DNA of 64,000 nucleotides from DAOUAE01 sp034433795 (GTDB taxonomy: Bacteria > Chloroflexota > UBA6077 > FW602-bin22 > DAOUAE01): contig DAOUAE010000034.1 of NCBI GenBank assembly GCA_034433795.1, positions 1 to 64,000 on the forward strand. Reading direction: 5' to 3'. The position numbers and the translations under genes were made by a program. Below the pieces are notes generated by a model, which saw only the letters and a program-made list of their open reading frames with translations, made no database searches and was not told the DNA's origin. Every line of letters starts with the position of its first letter. Position 1 is the first letter of the stretch. Of this stretch, positions 40,188-47,950 are shown piece by piece.

Positions 40188-41138
40188 TTAAAAGCCCCGA
40201 CGCTTGTCCACCACGTTGATGAGCGGCTCGCCCCGCTGGAAGCGGCCGATGTTCTCGTGAATGATCTGCCAGAGGAGATCGGCCGTCAGCCGTGAGGCGG
40301 CTGAGATGTGCGGGGTGATGATCACGTTGTCCAGGTCCCAGAACGGGCTCTCCGGCGGCAGCGGCTCGGTCTCGAAGACGTCGATCCCGGCCCCCGCGAG
40401 GCGGCGCTCTTTCAGGGCGGTCAGGAGAGCCGCCTCGTCCACAATGCCGCCGCGCGAGACGATCATAAGGTAAGCGGTCGGCTTGAGGAGGGCCAGGAGG
40501 TCGGCGCCGATCATACCGCGCGTCTCCGGCGTGAGCGGGCAGCAGATGCTGACCACGTCGGACCGACGCATCAGGTCCGGCAGGCCCTCCGGCCCCCAGA
40601 CCGCCGAGACACCCGGCGCCTCAACCGGCTGCACGTCGACCGCGACGACCTCCATCCCGAAGGCCCGGGCCCGCTGGGCCACCGCCCGGCCGATGTTGCC
40701 CAGCCCCACGATCCCCATGGTCAGGCCCTTCAGGGCGGTGAGACGCGCGGCGCCTCCTCCCCGATCCCACTGGCGGGCCTGCTTCTGGCGATTGAAGTAA
40801 CCCAGGTCGCGGGTGAAGTAGAGGAGCATGGCGAAGAGGTGCTCGGCGATGGTATCGGCGTGGGCTCCGCGGGCGTTGGTAACGATGACGTCGCTCTCAA
40901 CGAGCGCCGGCACGCGCTGCAGCCACTCGACCCCGGCGCTGTGCGACTGGACCCAGCGCAGCCGCCGGGCGGCGGCGAACTCCTCCGGCCCCAGCCAGCC
41001 GATGTAGGCGTCGGCGTCGGCGATCACCTCGACCAGTGGGTGCTCCTCAGTCGGCCAGGCGAACTCGATGTCGGGGAAGGCGGCCCGCAGCGCGGCCAGC
41101 CGTTCGTCATCAGGACGCCGCCACAGGACGATCTTCAT
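40188..41138 (-). CDS. D-2-hydroxyacid dehydrogenase
   Basis: 316-residue NAD-dependent dehydrogenase of the glyoxylate/hydroxypyruvate-reductase-like branch (GhrA-like layout). NAD loop MGIVGLGNIGRAVAQRARAF; catalytic Arg in IVSRGGIVDEA, Glu in FETEPLPPESPFWD, His in ITPHISAASRL. The N-terminal substrate domain contains VQSHSAGVEWL in place of the more usual GAGVD. It diverges from the HpcH/HpaI aldolase gene with overlapping promoters, hinting at shared control of glyoxylate- or hydroxypyruvate-producing metabolism. Confidence 0.88.
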   Translation of the reverse strand: MKIVLWRRPDDERLAALRAAFPDIEFAWPTEEHPLVEVIADADAYIGWLGPEEFAAARRLRWVQSHSAGVEWLQRVPALVESDVIVTNARGAHADTIAEHLFAMLLYFTRDLGYFNRQKQARQWDRGGGAARLTALKGLTMGIVGLGNIGRAVAQRARAFGMEVVAVDVQPVEAPGVSAVWGPEGLPDLMRRSDVVSICCPLTPETRGMIGADLLALLKPTAYLMIVSRGGIVDEAALLTALKERRLAGAGIDVFETEPLPPESPFWDLDNVIITPHISAASRLTADLLWQIIHENIGRFQRGEPLINVVDKRRGF

Positions 41139-41171
41139 CCGGCCTCCTGAACAGAAAGATAGGCAGGGGCT

Positions 41172-41204
41172 ATTCTAGCATCCCTCTCGGTTCTGTGCTA
41201 CACT
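41172..41204. promoter_or_regulatory. Overlapping divergent promoters
   Basis: Plus strand: extended -10 TG-c-TACACT (hexamer 41199-41204) for the aldolase. Minus strand: TG-c-TAGAAT (hexamer 41177-41172) for the dehydrogenase. The footprints of the two polymerases would overlap, so the promoters may compete. Confidence 0.45.
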
Positions 41205-41238
41205 GAGCCCCGCACAATGCCAGTCAGGGTAAGGAGCG

Positions 41239-42114
41239 ATGCCGCGCATCAACCGCATGATCGACCTGCTGGCCCAGGGCCAGCCTGTCTACTACACCGG
41301 CGTCCCGGAGGAGGAGCGCTCGTTTGAAGGAGGGCTGCGGCTGGCTCACACCTGGGCCGATTATCTGACCTACGATATGGAGCACCATCCCTTCGATGTC
41401 AGCCGGCTGGCCGCCTTCATGCGGGGTCTGGCGGCCGGCGGGCCGACGCGGAGTGGCCACCGCACCCCGGCGGTCATCGTCACTCTGCCGATGGAGGGGA
41501 CCGACGAACAGTCGGTCCGGGCCAACGCCTGGATGATCAAGCAGGTCCTGGCCACCGGCGTCCACGGCCTGCTCCTCTGCCACGCCGAATCGCCCGAGGC
41601 CGTCCGGGCCTTCGTCGAGGCGGCACGCTATCCTTTCCACCGGATCGGTGTGGGCGCGGGGCTGGGCGAGGGCCGGCGGGGCTCGGGTGGCCAGGCCACG
41701 GCCGCTGCTGTCTGGGGCGTCTCGGTGGACGAGTACCTGGCCAAAGCCGATGTCTGGCCGCTCAACCCCGAGGGCGAGATCATTCTGGGAATCAAGATCG
41801 AGAACCGGCGGGCGCTCGAACGGGCCGAGGAGACCACCCGCGTCCCGGGGATCGCCTTCGCCGAGTGGGGTCCGGGGGATATGGGCATGTCGTTCGGCTA
41901 CCCGAACCGCCACGATGAGCCCTATCCGCCCGAGATGCTGGCCGCCCGCGCCCGGGTGCTGGCCGCCTGCAAAGCCAACAATCTCTTCTTCCTCAACCAG
42001 GTCCGTCCGGATAACGTCATCGCCATGATCCAGGAGGGCGTGATGATCGGGGCGGCCACCCGCGAGGCGGCCGAGATCGGCCGGCGCTACACCGGCCGGA
42101 CGCTGCCGTGGTGA
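41239..42114 (+). CDS. HpcH/HpaI aldolase/citrate lyase-family protein
   Basis: 291-residue TIM-barrel protein of the HpcH/HpaI family, class II metal-dependent aldolases that split or form 2-oxoacid adducts (pyruvate donor). Seen are LRLAHTWADYLTYDMEHHPFD near the N-terminus, GVHGLLLCHAESPEAVRAFVEAARYPFHRIG, the metal-binding stretch ILGIKIENRRALERAEE (Glu) and GIAFAEWGPGDMGMSFG (Glu/Asp). It has a longer central insert than HpaI (YLAKADVWPLNPEG). Shine-Dalgarno TAAGGAGCG. Twelve bases separate it from the aldo-keto reductase, so they form one unit. Confidence 0.85.
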   Translation: MPRINRMIDLLAQGQPVYYTGVPEEERSFEGGLRLAHTWADYLTYDMEHHPFDVSRLAAFMRGLAAGGPTRSGHRTPAVIVTLPMEGTDEQSVRANAWMIKQVLATGVHGLLLCHAESPEAVRAFVEAARYPFHRIGVGAGLGEGRRGSGGQATAAAVWGVSVDEYLAKADVWPLNPEGEIILGIKIENRRALERAEETTRVPGIAFAEWGPGDMGMSFGYPNRHDEPYPPEMLAARARVLAACKANNLFFLNQVRPDNVIAMIQEGVMIGAATREAAEIGRRYTGRTLPW

Positions 42115-42126
42115 GGAGGTCCACTG

Positions 42127-43113
42127 ATGGCCCAACCGTCGGCGACCCTGCCCAAGCGCCCCTTCGGCCCGACCGGTCTCCTGGTGACCCCCATCTGCGT
42201 GGGCTGTGCCCCCCTGGGCAATATGCCCGAGACCTTCGCCTACGCGGTACCTGAGGAGCAGGCCCTGGCCACCATCCGCGAGGTCTTCCGCAGTCCGATC
42301 AACTTCCTGGACACCGCTGCCGCCTACGGCGATGGGGAGAGCGAGCGACGGATCGGCCTTGTCCTGCGCGAACTGGGCGGGCTGCCTCCCGGCTACGTCC
42401 TGGCCACCAAGGCCGACCGCGACCTGCGCACGGGCGACTTCAGCGGCGAACAGATGCGCCGCTCGGTCGAGCGGAGCCTGCGTCTCCTCGGCCTCGACCG
42501 ACTGCAGATCGTCTACCTGCACGACCCCGAGCACACCACGTTTGAGAACGTCATGGCCCCCGGCGGCCCGCTGGCGGTTCTCCAGCGCCTCAAGGAGGAA
42601 GGGGTCATCGAGCATCTGGGGGTGGCCGGGGGGCCCATCGACCTGATGATCCGCTATGTCGAGACCGGGGCCTTCGAGGCGGTCATCACCCACAACCGCT
42701 ACACTCTGATCAACCGGACGGCCGAGCCGCTCATCGAGCTGGCCTATCGGCGGGGACTGGCGGTGGTCAACGCCGCGCCTTACGGCAGCGGCATCCTGGC
42801 CAAAGGGCCCGACGCCTACCCCCGCTACGCCTACCAGGACGCCCCGCCGGCGATCGTCGAGCGGGTCCGCCAGATGGCCGCCCTCTGTCAGCGCTACGGC
42901 GTGCCCCTGGCGGCGGCAGCCCTCCAGTTCTCGCTGCGCGACCCGCGGATCACCTCAACCATCGTCGGGATGACGCGACCCGAGCGTATCTGGCAGACCA
43001 TCGAACTGGCGCAGATCCCCATCCCGGACGACCTCTGGCCGCAGCTCGACGCTCTGGCCCTGCCCGATGGCGACCCGGAGGCCGGCCGCTGGCGGCGTCC
43101 CCTCGAGGCCTGA
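42127..43113 (+). CDS. Aldo/keto reductase
   Basis: 328-residue NAD(P)-dependent oxidoreductase with the (beta/alpha)8 fold. The catalytic tetrad is seen as Asp in INFLDTAAAYGDGESE (with the Tyr in AAYG), Lys in VLATKADRD and His in VYLHDPEH. The layout (RPFGPTGLLVTPICVGCAPLGNMP and APYGSGILAKGP) resembles D-threo-aldose/L-fucose/L-galactose dehydrogenases, which oxidise sugars to lactones. GAGGAGGTCC precedes the ATG. Co-transcribed with the aldolase, so a sugar-lactone to 2-oxoacid cleavage route is plausible. Confidence 0.9.
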   Translation: MAQPSATLPKRPFGPTGLLVTPICVGCAPLGNMPETFAYAVPEEQALATIREVFRSPINFLDTAAAYGDGESERRIGLVLRELGGLPPGYVLATKADRDLRTGDFSGEQMRRSVERSLRLLGLDRLQIVYLHDPEHTTFENVMAPGGPLAVLQRLKEEGVIEHLGVAGGPIDLMIRYVETGAFEAVITHNRYTLINRTAEPLIELAYRRGLAVVNAAPYGSGILAKGPDAYPRYAYQDAPPAIVERVRQMAALCQRYGVPLAAAALQFSLRDPRITSTIVGMTRPERIWQTIELAQIPIPDDLWPQLDALALPDGDPEAGRWRRPLEA

Positions 43114-43164
43114 GAGCGTCAAGGGGGGAACGGCCCCTCCTCTCTCGGGACACGTGGTCAAGCA

Positions 43165-43196
43165 CAACGCCTCCGGCGACGTCGCCGGGGGCGTTG
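43165..43196. terminator. Hairpin between convergent genes
   Basis: Inverted repeat of 16-base arms with a single T:G mismatch, centred between 43180 and 43181 (core CCGGCGAC / GTCGCCGG, outer CAACGCC / GGCGTTG). It lies between the aldo-keto reductase and the E1 beta gene. No U-run in either direction, so efficiency is uncertain. Confidence 0.5.
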
Positions 43197-43225
43197 AATG
43201 CCTGCAGCCGGCAAGAACTGAGAGA

Positions 43226-44206
43226 CTAGACGATGCTCTTGATCGCCCGAATGATATCCTCTTCCTGCGGGATGGCCGCCCGCTCCAGCGTCTGGTTGTA
43301 GGGGATGGGGCAGTTGGCCCCGCAGACCCGGACGATCGGCGCATCCAGGTAGTCGAAGGCCTGTTCCATCACCTGCATGGCGATCTCGGCGGCCACGCCG
43401 CCGCGCTGGGGCGCCTCGTGGCCGATGACCAGCCGCCCGGTCTTTTTGACCGACCGGACGATGGTCTCAATGTCGAGCGGGTAGAGCGTCCGGGGGTCGA
43501 TGACCTCGACCTCGATCCCCTCCTGGGCCAGTTTCTCGGCGGCCGCCAGGCCGCGATGGACCAGGGTGTGAATGCCGACGAAGGTCACGTCACGGCCGGG
43601 CCGCTTGATATCGGCCACCCCCAGGGGGATGGTGTACTCGCCGTCCGGCACCGGGCCACGGGTGGCGTAGAGCAATTTGTGCTCGATAAAGATGACCGGG
43701 TTGTCGTCGCGGATGGCGCTCTTGAGCAGTCCCTTGGCGTCGGCCGGGGTCGAGGGCACCACCACTTTGAGGCCCGGCACGTGGACGAACCAGGCCTCCA
43801 GGCTCTGCGAGTGCTGGGCGGCATTCCCTCGACCGGCGCCCTCCTGCGTTCGGATCACCAGCGGGACCTTGGCCTTGCCGCCGAACATATAGCGCATCTT
43901 GGCGGCCTGGTTGACCACCTGGTCCATCGCCAGGGTGAGGAAGTCGATGTACATGATCTCGATGACCGGCCGCATACCGGTCACCGCCGCTCCGACGCCG
44001 ATACCGACGATCCCCTCTTCGGAGATCGGGGTGTCGCGGACCCGGTCTGGCCCGAACTCGTTGACCAGATTGCGGGTCACGCCGAAGATGCCGCCCCCAG
44101 CGCCCCAGCGGGCGATGTCCTCGCCCATCAGGAAGACCCGCTCGTCGCGCTGCATCTCCTCGCGCAGCGCCTCGTTCAGCGCCCGCCAGTAGTGGAGTTC
44201 CCTCAT
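43226..44206 (-). CDS. 2-oxoacid dehydrogenase E1 component, beta subunit
   Basis: 326-residue beta subunit of an alpha2beta2 E1 enzyme (pyruvate, branched-chain 2-oxoacid or acetoin dehydrogenase). Characteristic blocks: RVFLMGEDIARWGAGGGIFGVT, DTPISEEGIVGIGVGAAVTGMRPV, RTQEGAGRGNAAQHSQSLEAW, VVVPSTPADAKGLLKSAI, VIDPRTLYPLDIETI and HEAPQRGGVAAEIA. The AGRGNAAQHSQ loop and gene order resemble acetoin dehydrogenase AcoB and pyruvate dehydrogenase PdhB equally. Its ATG overlaps the alpha gene stop (ATGA). No E2 or E3 gene lies in the window. Confidence 0.92.
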   Translation of the reverse strand: MRELHYWRALNEALREEMQRDERVFLMGEDIARWGAGGGIFGVTRNLVNEFGPDRVRDTPISEEGIVGIGVGAAVTGMRPVIEIMYIDFLTLAMDQVVNQAAKMRYMFGGKAKVPLVIRTQEGAGRGNAAQHSQSLEAWFVHVPGLKVVVPSTPADAKGLLKSAIRDDNPVIFIEHKLLYATRGPVPDGEYTIPLGVADIKRPGRDVTFVGIHTLVHRGLAAAEKLAQEGIEVEVIDPRTLYPLDIETIVRSVKKTGRLVIGHEAPQRGGVAAEIAMQVMEQAFDYLDAPIVRVCGANCPIPYNQTLERAAIPQEEDIIRAIKSIV

Positions 44207-45183
44207 GCGTAGATGTCCTCCAGCAGGGACTCGACCGGAGGTTCAGGGCTGGCCTTGGCGAAGGCGACGGCCGCCTCGATCTGCTCGGCCACCTCCCGCT
44301 CGATGGCCTCGGCGCTCTCCGGGGTCAGGATTCCGTCCTCCAGCAGCAGCGTGCGGAAGAGGACGATGGGGTCGCGCTCGCGCCAGCGCTCCACCTCCTC
44401 TTTTGTCCGGTAGACCTGGGTGTCACCGACATTGTGTCCCTCGAAGCGATAGGCGTTGGCCACGATCAGGCTCGGCCCCTCGCCGGCCCGGGCCCGCTCC
44501 ACCGCCTGGCGCACCGCATCGTGCACCGCCAGCACGTCCATGCCGTCCACCGCCATCCCCGGCATGCCGAAGGCCACCGCCCGGATCGAGAGGTCGGGCA
44601 CCGAGGCGGCATAGCTGATATGGGTGGACATGGCGTACTGGTTGTTCTCGCAGAGGTAGATGACCGGCAGTTTCCAGATGGCGGCCATGTTAGCGCACTC
44701 GTAAAGAATGCCCTGGTTGATGGCGCCGTCGCCGAAGAAACAGATGCAAACCTGGCCGCTCTGACGCATCTTGGCCGAGAGGGCGGCGCCGGTGGCGATA
44801 CCAATGCTTCCGCCGACGATGCCGTTGGCTCCCAGGATGCCGGCCTCGACGTCGGCGATGTGCATCGAGCCGCCTTTGCCCTTGCAGTAACCGGTGGCCT
44901 TGCCCAGCAGCTCGGCCATCATCAGGTCCACCCGTCCCCCTTTGGCGATGCAGTGGCCATGGCCACGGTGGGTGCTAGTGATGTAGTCGTCGGGACGCAG
45001 GGCGGCGCAGGCGCCGACGGCGATGGCCTCCATGCCGATGTAGGTGTGGGTCGAGCCGCGGATAAGGCCCTCGTTGTAGAGATCGATCACCTTCAGTTCA
45101 AACTGCCGGATGGTCACCATCTTGCGGTACATATCGAGAAGGGCGGTCGCCGACAGCGTCCGCCGGTCGACATGGATGGCCAT
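44203..45183 (-). CDS. 2-oxoacid dehydrogenase E1 component, alpha subunit
   Basis: 326-residue thiamine-diphosphate-binding alpha subunit. The TPP motif is FFGDGAINQGILYECANMAAIWKLP ending with CENNQYAMST; upstream are YIGMEAIAVGACAALRPDDYITSTHRGHGHCIAKGG and GKGGSMHIADVEAGILGANGIVGGSIGIATGAAL, strongly conserved in pyruvate/acetoin E1 alpha. YRFEGHNVGDTQVYR is the loop around the TPP histidine. Translation is coupled with the beta subunit. A consensus promoter with a leader of about 77 bases shows that the pair is independent of the sugar island upstream. Confidence 0.93.
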   Translation of the reverse strand: MAIHVDRRTLSATALLDMYRKMVTIRQFELKVIDLYNEGLIRGSTHTYIGMEAIAVGACAALRPDDYITSTHRGHGHCIAKGGRVDLMMAELLGKATGYCKGKGGSMHIADVEAGILGANGIVGGSIGIATGAALSAKMRQSGQVCICFFGDGAINQGILYECANMAAIWKLPVIYLCENNQYAMSTHISYAASVPDLSIRAVAFGMPGMAVDGMDVLAVHDAVRQAVERARAGEGPSLIVANAYRFEGHNVGDTQVYRTKEEVERWRERDPIVLFRTLLLEDGILTPESAEAIEREVAEQIEAAVAFAKASPEPPVESLLEDIYA

Positions 45184-45266
45184 GCTCTTCCCCCCTGCCT
45201 GCCCGGCCCGACCGGGCGCTCGGCCGGCATCTATCCCCCAACCGGGGAGACCGCCGGTCAGGTCTC

Positions 45267-45295
45267 AGAATACGCTATCACCGGGCGCCTGTCAA
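45267..45295 (-). promoter_or_regulatory. Promoter of the E1 alpha-beta operon
   Basis: On the minus strand perfect TTGACA (45295-45290), 17-bp spacer, TATTCT (45272-45267). One of the best-matching promoters in the window. Confidence 0.75.
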
Positions 45296-45302
45296 CCGCC
45301 TC

Positions 45303-46685
45303 TCAGCGCCAGCCGACCTCGCGGAGCGCCTCCCCTGCAGCCAGCAGGTTGGCCGTCTGCATCTCGGAGTACTTGCGCGAGAGGATGACGCCGTCGGCCC
45401 CGGCCGCAGCGGCCCCCCGAATGGCCGCCCTGACATCCTCGGGCGTGGTCTTCTTGGCGTCGGGTGGCGTCGGGATATCGATATCGATCCCGGGCCAGAC
45501 CGGGATCTCACGGTTGACGCCCTCAAGGCAGCGGAGCGTCTCGCGCCGGACGTAGTCGCCCGACCAGCCGGCCGTGTAGATCTCGTCGTAGGGCCGCTCG
45601 GCGAGCTGCAGAAAGTCATACATGACCGGGCAGGTCTTCTGGGGAGTGCTGTCGCGGAGGATCGTCTCGTGCAGGTTGCGCAGGTAGGTGTGGAAGCGGG
45701 GTCCGGCGCAGTTATTGTACACCACCGGCTTGAGAAAGTCGGCGTAGCGGCGGATCTCCTGGTAGTCCCACTGGGCTCGCAGGAGCGGTGAGAACGAGAG
45801 GTGGTGCCAGACGTGCCAGCCGATCCGCTTGTCGGGCGCCACCGCCTTGGCCAGCCCGTAGATCTCCTGGTGGAGGCGCTGATGCCGCTCGGCCCAGAGC
45901 GCCTCCCAGCTGACGATCTCGGGGTAGCGCATCAGCAGCCGCAGAAAGCCGACCATGGCTCCGTCGCGCGGGACGGTTCCCTGGCGCAGCGTCTGCAGAT
46001 ACTCCCAGAGGGCGCGGTACCCCTGGCGGGCGCGCTCCGGGTCGATCCCCCGCTCGCGGGCCAGGGCACAACAGTGCTCGCAGAAGCAGAAGGGGATCTG
46101 CCCCTGGAGCGCCAGCCCCAGCGGACCCCGGCGCTCCGATCCGTACATCAGGCCGGCGGCCGCCGGGTAGTTCATCAGCAGGTCCTCGACGATGGCGAAG
46201 GTCCAGGCCCGGAAATCGGGGTGGTTAATGCAGACCGTCGGCCGGCGCCGGCCGTAGCAGTCCACCTCGCCCAGCCGGGCCAGCCCCGGCACCCACTGCA
46301 TGGCCCGGGGTACCGCCGGCTCGAACCAGTGGAAGACCGCCAGGCCCCGGCGGGTGGCCGCCTCCAGCACCCAGGCGGTGTAGTCAACGTCGCGCCGGTA
46401 CTCCGGGTCGGGGGCCCGGAAGTCGCCGATGGGAAGACCCTGGTAATGCGGCGGGTGGGGCTGGAAGAAGGCCCCACCCCGGAAGTGATCGGTGCGCTCC
46501 TGGACGCCGTGGTCGGGGAGAGGGCCGGCCGACCGGCCGCCGGTTCCCAGGGTGAACGTCATGTTGGCCAGGAAGAGGGCGTTGATACCGACCTTTTCCT
46601 GGAAGAGATCGAGGACGGGCTCCAGCCCCTCGTCCAGAAAGGAGATGACGCCGACCTGAATGCCGATGAGTTTCTGGTTCGCCAT
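45303..46685 (-). CDS. Conserved-looking hypothetical protein, predicted glycoside-hydrolase-like barrel
   Basis: 460-residue cytoplasmic protein (no signal peptide) that I do not recognise as a named family. Its pattern is that of a (beta/alpha)8 sugar enzyme: alternating strands such as GINALFLANMTFTLG, AVFHWFEPAVP, AAGLMYGSERRGPLG and DKRIGWHVWHHLSFS, and a C-terminal ADGVILSRKYSEM. Near residues 199-206 is a cysteine cluster FCFCEHCC, which could bind metal. Candidate acidic residues lie in MYGSERRG and WSGDYV. It ends the minus-strand unit after the class II aldolase; SD GAGGAGC before the ATG. Role in the sugar pathway inferred only from position. Confidence 0.7.
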   Translation of the reverse strand: MANQKLIGIQVGVISFLDEGLEPVLDLFQEKVGINALFLANMTFTLGTGGRSAGPLPDHGVQERTDHFRGGAFFQPHPPHYQGLPIGDFRAPDPEYRRDVDYTAWVLEAATRRGLAVFHWFEPAVPRAMQWVPGLARLGEVDCYGRRRPTVCINHPDFRAWTFAIVEDLLMNYPAAAGLMYGSERRGPLGLALQGQIPFCFCEHCCALARERGIDPERARQGYRALWEYLQTLRQGTVPRDGAMVGFLRLLMRYPEIVSWEALWAERHQRLHQEIYGLAKAVAPDKRIGWHVWHHLSFSPLLRAQWDYQEIRRYADFLKPVVYNNCAGPRFHTYLRNLHETILRDSTPQKTCPVMYDFLQLAERPYDEIYTAGWSGDYVRRETLRCLEGVNREIPVWPGIDIDIPTPPDAKKTTPEDVRAAIRGAAAAGADGVILSRKYSEMQTANLLAAGEALREVGWR

Positions 46686-46711
46686 TGCTCCTCCCGCGCG
46701 GCCAGGCTCCG

Positions 46712-47929
46712 TTAGTGTCGGCGGACGACCCCGGCCAGGGCCCGGATCTCATCGACGCTCAGCAGTCCGACGGTTGAGAGGGGTGGCGTGCTGACCGTTC
46801 CCCGCCGGGTCAGTTCGGCGTAGACCCGTTCGAAGCCGTTGTCGGTCACCCCGCCCGAGGCCCAGCAGCCGTGGAACGGCATGCGGACCACGGCCAGGGC
46901 CGGGTTGTCCACCAGTCCGAAGCCGCGGACCAGGGCCTGCCCCTCAAGGTCGGTCCCGCAGGGGTAGTTGAAATCGGTCAGGACGGTTCCCTCGGTGTCG
47001 ACGACGTCGCCGTGGAAGTGCAGCATCCAGCCGATCTGCGGAAAGGCCTGGTAGACCCACCAGAGGCCGGCCGAGTCGACCGAGGGCCGGCGGTGCCGCA
47101 GCCGGCCCTCCAGGTGGACCGGCATCCGCACGCGGATCAGACTGGTCTCCGGGTCCACACCGGTGATCAGCATCACGTCGCCGCCATGGGGATCGATCCG
47201 GGCCTTGTCGATGCCGCTGGCGGTGATCCAGAGGCCGGCGCCCTCGGGGTCACGGGCGCTCATGTTGCCGTAGGAGATGCCGGTGATGCGGAACATGTGC
47301 CAGAGGAAACTGCGGGTCTTGGGCGGGATGTCCTCGTCGTCGCAGGGGTCGGGCAAGAGCCCCCGGGCGTGAAGCCACTGTCCGGCCTGGCGGATCTGCT
47401 CGCGCACCGGGGCCGCTCGTTCCCAGACGGCCTCGGGCAGGTCGAAGGCGATCTCAAAATGCAGGAGCAGCCGGGCGCGGGCCAGCGGTTCGATGGCCAC
47501 AAAGAGGGCCTCGGCGAAGGTCTCGGGCGTGGTCTGGACGCTGTAGTAACCGCGCTCGGGGGTGATGAAGCAGAGCCGTTCGCCCTCCGGCGTCGGCACG
47601 AAGAGGGCACCCAGGTTGGCCGCAGTCTCGGTCACCACCCAGTAGAAGGGGCGTGGCATCGTGGCCGGCAGTGCGGCCATGGGGGGCATCTGGGCGACGG
47701 CGATGACGAAGTTGCGCTTGCCGCGCCGGAAGAACCCGTAGGGGCGCTCCGGGCCGGGGAAGTAGAAGACGATGTTGGTCTCGTCACCGTACTCCGGGTC
47801 CTGGTCGTACCCGTGGGCGCGCATGACCTCGATCAGACGAGGGGCCACACGGGCGAAAAAGGCGTCGCGGACCCCGTGCAGGGCAAAGGTTCGGGGGGTC
47901 TGGTCAGGGGCACACGGTCGTTCCAGCAT
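46712..47929 (-). CDS. Class II aldolase/adducin-family protein with N-terminal extension
   Basis: 405 residues. The C-terminal half is a class II aldolase domain: GISYGNMSARDPEGAGLWITASG, then DVMLITGVDPE and the metal-binding histidine region IGWMLHFHGDVV, as in fuculose- and ribulose-phosphate aldolases/epimerases. The N-terminal 190 residues are not part of that fold (PEYGDETNIVFYFPGPERPYG, PFYWVVTETAANLGALFVPTPEG) and I do not recognise them. Located between a zinc dehydrogenase and the barrel protein in one transcription unit, which suggests cleavage or epimerisation of a keto-sugar. SD AGGGAGC before the ATG. Confidence 0.8.
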   Translation of the reverse strand: MLERPCAPDQTPRTFALHGVRDAFFARVAPRLIEVMRAHGYDQDPEYGDETNIVFYFPGPERPYGFFRRGKRNFVIAVAQMPPMAALPATMPRPFYWVVTETAANLGALFVPTPEGERLCFITPERGYYSVQTTPETFAEALFVAIEPLARARLLLHFEIAFDLPEAVWERAAPVREQIRQAGQWLHARGLLPDPCDDEDIPPKTRSFLWHMFRITGISYGNMSARDPEGAGLWITASGIDKARIDPHGGDVMLITGVDPETSLIRVRMPVHLEGRLRHRRPSVDSAGLWWVYQAFPQIGWMLHFHGDVVDTEGTVLTDFNYPCGTDLEGQALVRGFGLVDNPALAVVRMPFHGCWASGGVTDNGFERVYAELTRRGTVSTPPLSTVGLLSVDEIRALAGVVRRH

Positions 47930-47950
47930 TGCTCCCTCGGCTCTCCGGAA

